A stretch of 6,133 bases of DNA. Source: a candidate division FCPU426 bacterium. GTDB lineage: Bacteria; Oederibacteriota; PGYV01; Palsa-1178. The number at the start of each line of letters is the position of its first letter. Positions within the stretch are counted from its first letter, which is position 1. The translations under genes and the position numbers were made by a program. The notes beneath the pieces were generated by a model. That model was not told the DNA's origin. It ran no database searches and saw only the letters and a list, made by a program, of their open reading frames with translations. The stretch covers positions 10,827 to 16,959 of the forward strand of contig PMTB01000265.1 in the NCBI GenBank assembly GCA_003167475.1, given 5' to 3'. Below are positions 1 to 6,050 of the stretch, one piece after another.

Positions 1-88
1 CAAGCGCAAAATTCCGAGGCAAAATTTGTAAGCGACGGGCGCGATAAAAAATCACATGGATTTAAGGGTTTTCCGACGGCATCTTACA

Positions 89-133
89 TCTTGCTAAAAT
101 CGCAAAACAGACCTCAAAGCGATTTTAGCAAGA
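89..133. repeat. Perfect 15-bp inverted repeat with 15-nt loop
   Basis: The arms at 89-103 and 119-133 are exact reverse complements (TCTTGCTAAAATCGC against GCGATTTTAGCAAGA), separated by a 15-nt A-rich loop. Neither strand has a U-tract directly after the stem, so it is not a standard intrinsic terminator. It ends about 10 nt upstream of the -35 box of the radical SAM gene. It could be an operator-like palindrome, a dispersed intergenic repeat, or the folded 3' end of a transcript from upstream of the window. The repeat is seen directly; its role is unknown. Confidence 0.75.
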
Positions 134-142
134 AAAAAACAC

Positions 143-171
143 TTCACATCGGCTGAAAAATTGTGTATCAT
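143..171 (+). promoter_or_regulatory. Putative sigma70-type promoter for the radical SAM gene
   Basis: TTCACA at 143-148 matches five of six bases of the -35 consensus. TATCAT at 166-171 matches five of six bases of the -10 consensus. The spacer is exactly 17 nt. The predicted start of transcription near 178 leaves a leader of about 25 nt that contains the AGGAGG ribosome binding site at 188-193. It is the only good promoter-like pair I found upstream of the radical SAM gene, and it probably also serves the small gene that follows. Confidence 0.6.
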
Positions 172-203
172 AGGGCATTCATTTTACAGGAGGTTTTAAC
201 AAC

Positions 204-1235
204 ATGATCAGGAAGAAACGGGCTAATTTTTTAAAGCAGTATCTTACAAACAAGATCAGGGTCGCGGAGTTCGGCATCACGAACTGCTGCACGGCAAAGT
301 GTACTTTCTGCGGCATCTGGAAACAGAAGGAAAAAGTGGTCATAAGCCTGGAAGACGGCATAAGGGCCATAGATAAGATGGCCGAGCTCGGGGTCGCGCA
401 CATCACAATGACCGGCGGGGACCCGCTTTTCAACCCGCATGTGTATGATTTCATAAAGCACTGCTCGGAAAAGCACATACACACGCTGGTGCTGAACGCG
501 GATGCCAGGCTCCTGACCGAAGCCAACATTATAAAGCTGAAGGAAGCGCATACTGATTTCCTTTGCATTTCCATTGATTCCTACGACCCGGCCGTGGTGG
601 AAGCCTCACGCGGCATACCAGGGCTTTTTGCGCACATTCAGGCAGGGATATTGCTGGCGAAAAAGCACGGCATAAGCACCATGGCGTCGGTCCTCATATG
701 GAAAAACAGCCACAAACATCTTGAAGAGCTTTTTGACAAGATTAATGACATGGGTTTTGATTATATCTCGGTAAACTATCCTGAAATTTCAAAATCAACC
801 GTATATCCGCTCGGCGGGGAATCCGTAATGCTCACACCCAAAGAGATAATAACGGCCATTGAGACGGTAATAAAACTGAAGAAGACCGGCAAGTACCACA
901 TTCTCAACAACGTATCTTCCATGAAAAATATCATGAACTACCTGGAACATCCCAGCAAGGCCGAGTACCACTGTTATGGCGGGTCCAAGGTTCTCTTTAT
1001 AGACTGGTTCTTCAATATAAATCCGTGCATGCACCTGCCCAAGCCGCTTGGCTCGCTGTGGGAAATGACAAACAAGGACCTGAAAATGATAAAATGCAAC
1101 CAGTGCTCCATGAGCTGGTACAGGGATTTTTCCATGTATTTCCACGGGCTCAAATCAATCAGGCCGATCTTTGAGACGGCTGGATTGTTTAACCGCCTGT
1201 CGGCGAAGCCTAAAAAAGTAAAGATTGCGAAATAG
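204..1235 (+). CDS. Radical SAM protein with twitch/SPASM-like C-terminal cysteines
   Basis: This is a 343-residue cytoplasmic enzyme of the radical SAM superfamily, which uses a [4Fe-4S] cluster and S-adenosylmethionine to start radical chemistry. The cluster motif CxxxCxxC is C29-TAK-C33-TF-C36, with an additional C28. The SAM-contacting glycine motif is GGDP at 71-74, within ITMTGGDPLF. SIDSYDP at 123-129 lies on a later strand of the barrel. The C-terminal part has C257 (in HCYGGSKVLFID), C275 (in NPCMHL), C298 and C301 (KCNQC). Their spacing resembles a SPASM or twitch domain that binds an auxiliary cluster, as in MoaA-like and peptide-modifying enzymes. The ATG at 204 lies 10 nt after a perfect AGGAGG. 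The length is normal for a single-domain enzyme with a short auxiliary domain. The substrate is unassigned; peptide modification is one possibility, because a small exported protein follows 35 nt downstream. The family call is secure and the function is not. Confidence 0.93.
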   Translation: MIRKKRANFLKQYLTNKIRVAEFGITNCCTAKCTFCGIWKQKEKVVISLEDGIRAIDKMAELGVAHITMTGGDPLFNPHVYDFIKHCSEKHIHTLVLNADARLLTEANIIKLKEAHTDFLCISIDSYDPAVVEASRGIPGLFAHIQAGILLAKKHGISTMASVLIWKNSHKHLEELFDKINDMGFDYISVNYPEISKSTVYPLGGESVMLTPKEIITAIETVIKLKKTGKYHILNNVSSMKNIMNYLEHPSKAEYHCYGGSKVLFIDWFFNINPCMHLPKPLGSLWEMTNKDLKMIKCNQCSMSWYRDFSMYFHGLKSIRPIFETAGLFNRLSAKPKKVKIAK

Positions 1236-1270
1236 GAAAAGTATTTGAAATTAATTCAGGGGGGATGGGT

Positions 1271-1591
1271 ATGAAAAAGTCAGCGGTATTATTGTTTTCG
1301 GTTTTTATACTGGCATCGTTCGTTTGCGCGGCCGACGCGGTAAAGAAAGTGGAAAAAGACGTGAAACAGACGGCTTCCGACGTAGCTAAAGCCGGGCAGA
1401 CAGCGGTGAAAAAAGGCGCTGAGGCCGGTAAAGCGGTTGCGGAAAAAGGCAAAGAAGTTGTGACAGGCGCGGCAGCTGCGACGACCAAGACAGCGGTGGA
1501 AGTGGGAAACGACACTAAAAAAGCGGGAAAATCCATCTGGGAACACATAAAGGAATTTGGAAGAAAAATAAAGCATCTTTTCTCAAAATAG
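1271..1591 (+). CDS. Small exported Ala/Lys-rich helical protein, unknown function
   Basis: The protein has 106 residues. Residues 1-20 form a Sec signal peptide, with a KK start, a hydrophobic core and likely cleavage after VCA (A20). C19 does not sit in a convincing lipobox. The mature part, about 21-87, is rich in Ala, Lys, Val, Glu and Gly, with loosely repeating segments such as AGQTAVKKGAEAGKAVAEKG. These resemble the amphipathic helices of LEA-like or apolipoprotein-like proteins. The last 19 residues (SIWEHIKEFGRKIKHLFSK) form a strongly basic amphipathic helix of the kind that binds membranes. I chose ATG 1271 over ATG 1265 because the G-rich ribosome site at 1258-1264 lies 6 nt before 1271 but touches 1265. 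The gene follows the radical SAM gene by 35 nt with no terminator between them, and a strong terminator follows it. I do not recognise a named family; a periplasmic or membrane-surface role is inferred. Confidence 0.85.
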   Translation: MKKSAVLLFSVFILASFVCAADAVKKVEKDVKQTASDVAKAGQTAVKKGAEAGKAVAEKGKEVVTGAAAATTKTAVEVGNDTKKAGKSIWEHIKEFGRKIKHLFSK

Positions 1592-1607
1592 AGCGGTAAA
1601 TACGACT

Positions 1608-1648
1608 AAAAGCCCGGGGCCGAGAAATTCATCCCCCGGGCTTTTTTT
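1608..1648 (+). terminator. Strong intrinsic terminator after the small exported gene
   Basis: A stem pairs 1608-1619 (AAAAGCCCGGGG region) with 1634-1645 (CCCCGGGCTTT region), about 12 bp with a GC-rich core and a 14-nt loop. A run of seven T (1642-1648) follows. It begins 16 nt after the stop codon of the small gene, so it should end the radical SAM plus small-protein transcript. The T-run ends only two bases before the AAGGAG ribosome site of the next gene. Confidence 0.92.
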
Positions 1649-1661
1649 ATAAGGAGAAAAA

Positions 1662-2744
1662 ATGAACAAATTCGGAAAAAACGTTTTAATGTTGCTGTGC
1701 CTGGTTTTGTCCGCGTCTGTCCACGGGGCCGTAAAGAACAAGGGCGTTTTTATCATTTATCCCGTGAAGGTCGATGACGGCCCTGTTACGGTCTATAAGG
1801 TATATGAGAACGGCGACACAAAAATGATAATGCAGATCCAGTCCGACGGACTTCCTGAAGCCGCCGGCGGCGGAGAACGCTTCCCGATGGCGTCGCCCGA
1901 TAACAGGCATATAGCTTATTGTGAAGGCGAGGCTGTGCTGGTGAGGGACGCCGAAGAAGGCTCACCGAGGAAGATATTTGTTTCCCGGGGGTCAAGCAGC
2001 GGCCTGATAAACGGCTGGTCGCGCGACGGAAAAAAACTGCTATATCATATCGTCGAAATGGCCGCGGATGAAAGCGGCGAATATGATAACCAGCCAGCGG
2101 GAAGGCCCGTTGGCAAGGCTGAAGAAGGAATAAAACCGGGATATTATATTTACGACACCGGCTCCGGCGCATCGGTGCCGGCAGGCATAAAAGGAAAATT
2201 CATTTGCTGGGGTTTGGGCTATGATATGGTGTGCCAGTTCCCTGAAGAAAGCCCCGGCGAACTTGTGAACATTGATATTTCCGGAACACTAAAACCGCTG
2301 TTCAAATATCGCGGCAAAGGGAAGAGCGAATTAAATCAGATCAGCCTGGATTCAGCTTCAAGCAAAGCCGTTGCCGTGGCCGGTACCGCCGGACAAACCA
2401 GCGGCGTCATCCTCATTGATTTTTTGAAAGTGACTTCTGTGGGTGTGACCGGTTCCGGCCCATGGGGCAGGTTCCTTTTGCCCGGTATTTCCCCGGACGG
2501 CACAAAAATATCATGGATGGAAGGCGACTATGACAGGAAGGAACGCTCATACATATACAGCACTTTTGTTGTGAACGGGAAAATCGTTTTTAAAACCAGG
2601 GATTACCTGGACGAATATAAATGGATATCAAATTCAGCGGTGGCGATAGTCACCAGATCGGATGAGAACGTCAACTCAACCGATGAATTATACGTGATAA
2701 ACGCCGAAACCGGGAAAATATCCGGAATGACGCCGCTGAAGTAA
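1662..2744 (+). CDS. Exported PD40/TolB-like beta-propeller protein
   Basis: The protein has 360 residues. Residues 1-22 are a Sec signal peptide (MNKFGKN, then a Leu/Val-rich core) with likely cleavage after SVHG. The mature protein carries repeated PD40-type propeller blades. ASPDNRHIAY lies at 77-86, GWSRDGKKLLYHI at 118-130 and GISPDGTKISWM at 275-286. A last blade near 321-352 includes LYVINAETGK. These are the W/SPDGxxIxY signatures of TolB and dipeptidyl-peptidase-like propellers. No C-terminal peptidase domain and no TolB N-terminal domain are visible, so it is a stand-alone propeller, probably a periplasmic or surface binding scaffold. AAGGAG at 1651-1656 lies 5 nt before the ATG. 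No convincing -35 box precedes it. TATAAG at 1648-1653 could be a -10 box giving an almost leaderless mRNA; otherwise the gene relies on read-through of the terminator just upstream. The fold call is good, and the ligand is unknown. Confidence 0.88.
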   Translation: MNKFGKNVLMLLCLVLSASVHGAVKNKGVFIIYPVKVDDGPVTVYKVYENGDTKMIMQIQSDGLPEAAGGGERFPMASPDNRHIAYCEGEAVLVRDAEEGSPRKIFVSRGSSSGLINGWSRDGKKLLYHIVEMAADESGEYDNQPAGRPVGKAEEGIKPGYYIYDTGSGASVPAGIKGKFICWGLGYDMVCQFPEESPGELVNIDISGTLKPLFKYRGKGKSELNQISLDSASSKAVAVAGTAGQTSGVILIDFLKVTSVGVTGSGPWGRFLLPGISPDGTKISWMEGDYDRKERSYIYSTFVVNGKIVFKTRDYLDEYKWISNSAVAIVTRSDENVNSTDELYVINAETGKISGMTPLK

Positions 2745-2749
2745 GTAAC

Positions 2750-2767
2750 GCCGGTCATAAGACCGGC
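2750..2767 (+). terminator. GC hairpin after the propeller gene, possible weak terminator
   Basis: GCCGGTC (2750-2756) and GACCGGC (2761-2767) form a perfect 7-bp stem closed by an ATAA tetraloop, 5 nt after the propeller stop codon. The sequence that follows (ATATGTCTTAAAT) is only moderately T-rich, so termination would be inefficient or factor-assisted. It could instead simply protect the 3' end of the mRNA. Confidence 0.45.
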
Positions 2768-2819
2768 ATATGTCTTAAATGCCGTATGTCGGATATACAA
2801 TTGGACATCTAAATAATTG

Positions 2820-2848
2820 TTGACAAAAAACGCATTTATTGTTAAATT
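2820..2848 (+). promoter_or_regulatory. Putative promoter of the large Thr-rich/LamG gene
   Basis: TTGACA at 2820-2825 is a perfect -35 consensus. TTAAAT (2842-2847, spacer 16) or TAAATT (2843-2848, spacer 17) is a four-of-six -10 box. Transcription would begin near 2855 and give a leader of about 75 nt, U-rich and A-rich, that holds a hairpin. The large gene therefore probably has its own transcription unit, separate from the propeller gene. Confidence 0.6.
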
Positions 2849-2872
2849 TTGTCTGTGAAATAAGGGGCCGGG

Positions 2873-2895
2873 AAGCAAATTTTTTTTGCTTTTTT
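2873..2895 (+). terminator. U-rich terminator-like hairpin in the leader of the large gene
   Basis: AAGCAAA (2873-2879) pairs with TTTGCTT (2885-2891) across a five-T loop, and T continues to 2895. The stem is short and A/T-rich, so it would be a weak terminator. It lies between the promoter at 2820-2848 and the ATG at 2931, so it could attenuate the large gene, or could trap read-through from the propeller gene. Attenuation is inference only. Confidence 0.4.
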
Positions 2896-2930
2896 ATTTA
2901 AATATTTTAATAAAATTTAAGGGGAAAATC

Positions 2931-5900
2931 ATGAAAAAGAAAACCGCGATTCTGTCTGTCCGTATTTTATCCGTAATTATACCATTTTTATTATCTGGTT
3001 TTCTGAACGCCGCAACCCCGACAAGGACGGGGACAATCACTAAAACTTCCACCCCTACAGCCACGGCCACTGCCACACGTACCGTGACCCGTACTGTTAC
3101 TCCGACCGTTACGCGGACAGCGACAAAGACCGTCACCCTTACGGCCACAATAACCGTGACAAAGACTTCGACGAAGACAACCACGCCTACCATCACACGG
3201 ACCGCTACAAGAACAAGCACTGTTAGCGCTTCGCCCACGGGAACACGCACCGGCACGAGGACATTGACGGGAACTGTCACCCAAACCGCGACAAAAACAT
3301 TTACAAATACCCCGATCGGCACGGCCACAAAAACGCTTACGGCTGTAATTACTTTTACCGGTACCGTTACAAATACTTTTACATCCACCGCAACCATGAC
3401 CAGCACTGGCACGGACATTCCGACTTCAGTGCCGTCCGTGACGTCCTCCTGCACGGCAGTACCCTCCTGCACAGCGGTACCCACCTGCATATACGGATGG
3501 GGTTATGATAACAAGGTTCTCGCGGCTTATGAATTTGAAAATAACGGCAAAGACACCAGCGGCAACGGTTATGACTTAAACCCGGTGAACCTGGGAGGAG
3601 CATATCAGACATCCAGGTCTAAATACGGGGCGTATTCCTATTATAATGACGACACCGCGAATAATTACGACAGGTTCCCTGTATCGCTTGAAAATGCCCT
3701 TGCTTCACACAGCGCTTTTACGATAGAGTTCTGGCTTTATGTGCCCGACAGGTTCCCGGGCACGCATTCGCTTATACCAGTCACCCGCGGCAACAGTGTG
3801 AATGTTGATAATAATCTAATTTTCCAGGTAAATGACAGCACTGACTGGGACCCGTGGGGCGGCACATGGGCCAATTTCCAGGTAGGTACAACAGGTACTT
3901 TTGCGTATGGCTCATCATACCCTGAAACCGGCTGGCATCATTTCAGCATTGACTGGAACGGCGCCAGTTATATCCTTTATATGGACGGAACAGCCATAGC
4001 GCATGTCGATTCAAATGTAAATATATTCACCGTCGATTCAGGCGCGACATTCGGGCTTGCTTCATGGTTCGGGAATACGTATGCCGGCGATTACGGCGTG
4101 CCTTCGGTATCCGGGCTGGACAGGCTGATAATATCGGCAGTGGACCGCGGAGGCAGGGAAACCATATTCGGCGGTTGTTTTAGCCCGACCAATACGGCTA
4201 CTATAACCCTGACAAGTCCGCCGACACTGACCATAACGCCGTCTTTTACAATGACCGGGACTTCTTCAATGACGAACACCGCTACAATGACTGTAACTTC
4301 CACTATTACGGGGACTGTTTCGGCGACATGGACACGGACCGTCACACGGACTATTACGCAGACGGCGACAGTGACATTTACCGCAACATGGACCGTAACA
4401 CCCACGGCAACACAGACGGTCTCTCCCACAATTACCCTGACAGTCACGCCGACCTCTACCAGGACATGGACGCCTACGCTCACTCAAACCGGGACTAACA
4501 CGGCCACGCGCACCGTTACAGCGACAATGACGCGGACTGTGACGGCAATAATAACATTGACCCCGACCGTAACAATGACGCCTACGCCTTCATTTACATC
4601 CAGTCCGGCCAATACCCAGGCAGCCACGCTCACGCCTTCGCCGACTTTTACCGCGACTTTATATATTTTGACGCAGACGGTTACGCCCGTTGCGACTGTA
4701 GGCTGCCCTTACGGAGGGGCTTATGACGGGCATTCCATCGCTGCTTATGAATTTGAAAATAACGGCAATGACAGCAGCGGGAACGGATACAACCTTTTGG
4801 CCGTGAACGCCGGCGGAAGTTACCAGGCCGGAAACTCGAAATACGGGCAATACTCTTATTACAACAACAACGCATCAAATAATTACGACAGGTTCCCGGC
4901 CGCGCTTGAGACGAGGCTTGCTTCGCTTTCTTCTTTCACGATCGAGTTCTGGGTTTACGTGCCAGACAGGACCCCTGGGGTCCACTCTATAATCCCTGTA
5001 ACCAGGGGCGGCGCCGGAGGGCTTGCGAACAATCTTTTGTTCCAGGTAAAAAACAGCAGTGACTGGTCGCCTTGGGGAGCTGCATGGTGTAATTTCCAGG
5101 TCGGTACAACCGGTATTTTTCTGTCATCCCCGGCATATCCGCAGACAGGCTGGCATCATTTCAGCATAAGCTGGACAGGTTCGTCTTACAATTTATATAT
5201 GGATGGATCAAATATCGGGAACATAAGTTCATCAATTAACATCTTTACCATTGATTCGGGCGCCACGTTCGGTCTCGCTTCATATTTTGGAAATACTTAC
5301 GGCGGCGATTATGGAGTGCCCGCTGGTTCGGGCCTTGACAAGCTTATAATATCGGATATCGACCGGGTAGGCGCGGAAGCGGGATACCTCAGTTGCTATA
5401 GCCCCACATGCACGCCCACAATAACCTTGACACTGACTATTACCATGTCGCCGACATCCATTTGCGGAAGGAACCAGGTGCCGCCGTCCGACCCGTCGAA
5501 GCCTTTTGTCTGGTATGATTTTGACAACACCGCAAGCGACCCGTATCACAGGCTTGATAATAAGGCCAACAGCGGCCTTAACGCCTGGACAGCCGGAGCC
5601 GGAAATGTCATGTTCTATCCTATTTGCCGCGGCGTCCTTCCTGTTGAGAATTTTGACAGCACACACGCGGTAGGGCCTTTTGACAAAATAATAAACCTTG
5701 AGCTTACGCCCGGAGTACCGCAAAGGACGCATCAGATCACGTCGCACTTTAACATGTGTCCGTGCATACTGCGTCAGGGTGACCTGACGCTCGAGTGGAA
5801 GCAGTACATGAACAGCGACCTGATTGTTGATGATTTAGCCCAGGCTCCGCGCGATAATGACGTGGTATTTTACCTTACGTCGAACGGGTATAACGGCAAC

Positions 5901-6050
5901 GGGGACCAGCAGAGGATCAAGATATACATGGATAAACAGCAGTTCGGAAGTGATACTTACCTCATGCTGATGATGGAATATACAGGTTGGACCTCGGTCG
6001 AAAGGACCGGGGTTAAAGTTGAAAATCTTTCCGCTTCACACGCTTCGTAA
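2931..6050 (+). CDS. Large secreted Thr-rich/LamG modular protein, interrupted by in-frame TAA
   Basis: The gene encodes 1039 residues up to the stop. Residues 1-27 are a Sec signal peptide (MKKKTAILSV, then a hydrophobic core, cleavage after LNA). A Thr-x-Thr-x tract covers 28-185, LamG_3-like domain 1 covers 186-416, a second Thr tract 417-591, LamG domain 2 592-822 and a short Thr linker 823-844. From C845 a divergent third LamG-like module runs to the stop. The LamG calls rest on AAYEFENNG at the start, FTIEFW and YVPDR, GWHHFSI and LYMDG. These domains fold as beta-sandwich lectin-like modules that commonly bind glycans or surface partners. The Thr tracts are probably extended, possibly O-glycosylated spacers (inference). 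AAGGGG at 2919-2924 supports ATG 2931; the upstream in-frame TTG at 2886 lies inside a hairpin and has no ribosome site. The stop interrupts module 3, and the same frame resumes LamG sequence after it, so the intact protein was longer. No cell-wall or membrane anchor is visible in the part shown. Confidence 0.92.
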   Translation: MKKKTAILSVRILSVIIPFLLSGFLNAATPTRTGTITKTSTPTATATATRTVTRTVTPTVTRTATKTVTLTATITVTKTSTKTTTPTITRTATRTSTVSASPTGTRTGTRTLTGTVTQTATKTFTNTPIGTATKTLTAVITFTGTVTNTFTSTATMTSTGTDIPTSVPSVTSSCTAVPSCTAVPTCIYGWGYDNKVLAAYEFENNGKDTSGNGYDLNPVNLGGAYQTSRSKYGAYSYYNDDTANNYDRFPVSLENALASHSAFTIEFWLYVPDRFPGTHSLIPVTRGNSVNVDNNLIFQVNDSTDWDPWGGTWANFQVGTTGTFAYGSSYPETGWHHFSIDWNGASYILYMDGTAIAHVDSNVNIFTVDSGATFGLASWFGNTYAGDYGVPSVSGLDRLIISAVDRGGRETIFGGCFSPTNTATITLTSPPTLTITPSFTMTGTSSMTNTATMTVTSTITGTVSATWTRTVTRTITQTATVTFTATWTVTPTATQTVSPTITLTVTPTSTRTWTPTLTQTGTNTATRTVTATMTRTVTAIITLTPTVTMTPTPSFTSSPANTQAATLTPSPTFTATLYILTQTVTPVATVGCPYGGAYDGHSIAAYEFENNGNDSSGNGYNLLAVNAGGSYQAGNSKYGQYSYYNNNASNNYDRFPAALETRLASLSSFTIEFWVYVPDRTPGVHSIIPVTRGGAGGLANNLLFQVKNSSDWSPWGAAWCNFQVGTTGIFLSSPAYPQTGWHHFSISWTGSSYNLYMDGSNIGNISSSINIFTIDSGATFGLASYFGNTYGGDYGVPAGSGLDKLIISDIDRVGAEAGYLSCYSPTCTPTITLTLTITMSPTSICGRNQVPPSDPSKPFVWYDFDNTASDPYHRLDNKANSGLNAWTAGAGNVMFYPICRGVLPVENFDSTHAVGPFDKIINLELTPGVPQRTHQITSHFNMCPCILRQGDLTLEWKQYMNSDLIVDDLAQAPRDNDVVFYLTSNGYNGNGDQQRIKIYMDKQQFGSDTYLMLMMEYTGWTSVERTGVKVENLSASHAS
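3012..3485 (+). repeat. Thr-rich tract 1 (T-x-T-x linker, residues 28-185)
   Basis: Almost every second residue is Thr for about 130 residues, with R, K, V, A, I, P or F between (TRTVTRTVTPTVTRTATKT). The intervening positions include many basic residues, unlike tract 2. The last 25 residues shift to Ser/Pro/Val and a repeated CTAVP unit (SCTAVPSCTAVPTC) that leads into LamG 1. All four Thr codons are mixed in irregular order. The DNA therefore does not consist of identical 6-bp units, although the peptide period is two residues. Confidence 0.9.
3486..4178 (+). repeat. LamG module 1, copy 1 of a 693-bp duplication
   Basis: This copy encodes 231 residues from C186 to C416. It aligns without gaps to the copy at 4704-5396; by hand about 150 of 231 residues are identical (about 65%). 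One DNA segment of 26 bases is exactly shared (3525-3550 and 4743-4768). The conserved core includes FTIEFW, YVPDR, FQVGTTG, GWHHFSI, DSGATFGLAS and GDYGVP. Confidence 0.92.
4179..4703 (+). repeat. Thr-rich tract 2 (residues 417-591)
   Basis: This 175-residue linker separates the two LamG copies. It has the same Thr alternation as tract 1 but fewer basic residues and more Ile, Val, Met, Leu and three Trp (TATWTRTVTRT, FTATWTVTPT, TRTWTPTLT). Pro becomes frequent toward the end (TPTPSFTSSPANTQ). It is not an alignable copy of tract 1, so the linkers have diverged faster than the LamG modules. Confidence 0.9.
4704..5396 (+). repeat. LamG module 2, copy 2 of the 693-bp duplication
   Basis: This copy encodes 231 residues from C592 to C822, exactly the same length as LamG 1. 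It keeps the same start (C, then AAYEFENNG) and the same core motifs (FTIEFW, YVPDR, FQVGTTG, GWHHFSI, DSGATFGLAS). Divergence is greatest in the loop after PVTRG and at the C-terminal end. It has one additional Cys (AAWCNFQV) that LamG 1 lacks. Confidence 0.92.
5397..5462 (+). repeat. Short Thr-rich linker 3 (residues 823-844)
   Basis: This 22-residue spacer (YSPTCTPTITLTLTITMSPT and two more residues) follows C822 and precedes C845. It is far shorter than the two preceding Thr tracts, so modules 2 and 3 would sit close together. Confidence 0.8.

Noticed and set aside
1..156. Frame open from the left edge to TGA at 154-156, possible end of an upstream gene
   Set aside because: An open stretch of 51 codons is not rare by chance. 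The predicted peptide shows no recognisable motif, and the frame runs through the perfect inverted repeat and the promoter -35 box. A true gene tail cannot be fully excluded without upstream sequence.
231..551. Antisense open frames across the radical SAM gene (also 179-574 and 795-1145)
   Set aside because: They overlap a clearly coding gene with conserved motifs and have no motif, ribosome site or promoter of their own.
1265..1270. Alternative ATG for the small exported protein
   Set aside because: The G-rich ribosome site directly touches this ATG, leaving no spacing. ATG 1271 has 6 nt spacing and begins with the usual MKK of a signal peptide.
2886..2930. Upstream TTG start that would add 15 residues to the large protein
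   Set aside because: It lies within the leader hairpin, has no Shine-Dalgarno site, and would place residues ahead of a textbook MKKK signal peptide. ATG 2931 has AAGGGG at proper spacing.
2894..3490. Long antisense open frame over Thr tract 1, reading as a Val-rich alternating protein
   Set aside because: It is a mirror of the T-x-T-x codons (ACN read backwards gives NGT frames) with no start context or ribosome site. The same artefact recurs over tract 2 at 4091-4483.
3012..4703. CRISPR-like or satellite-type tandem repeat
   Set aside because: The regularity is at the peptide level. There are no fixed-length identical DNA repeats with unique spacers, and the frame stays open throughout.
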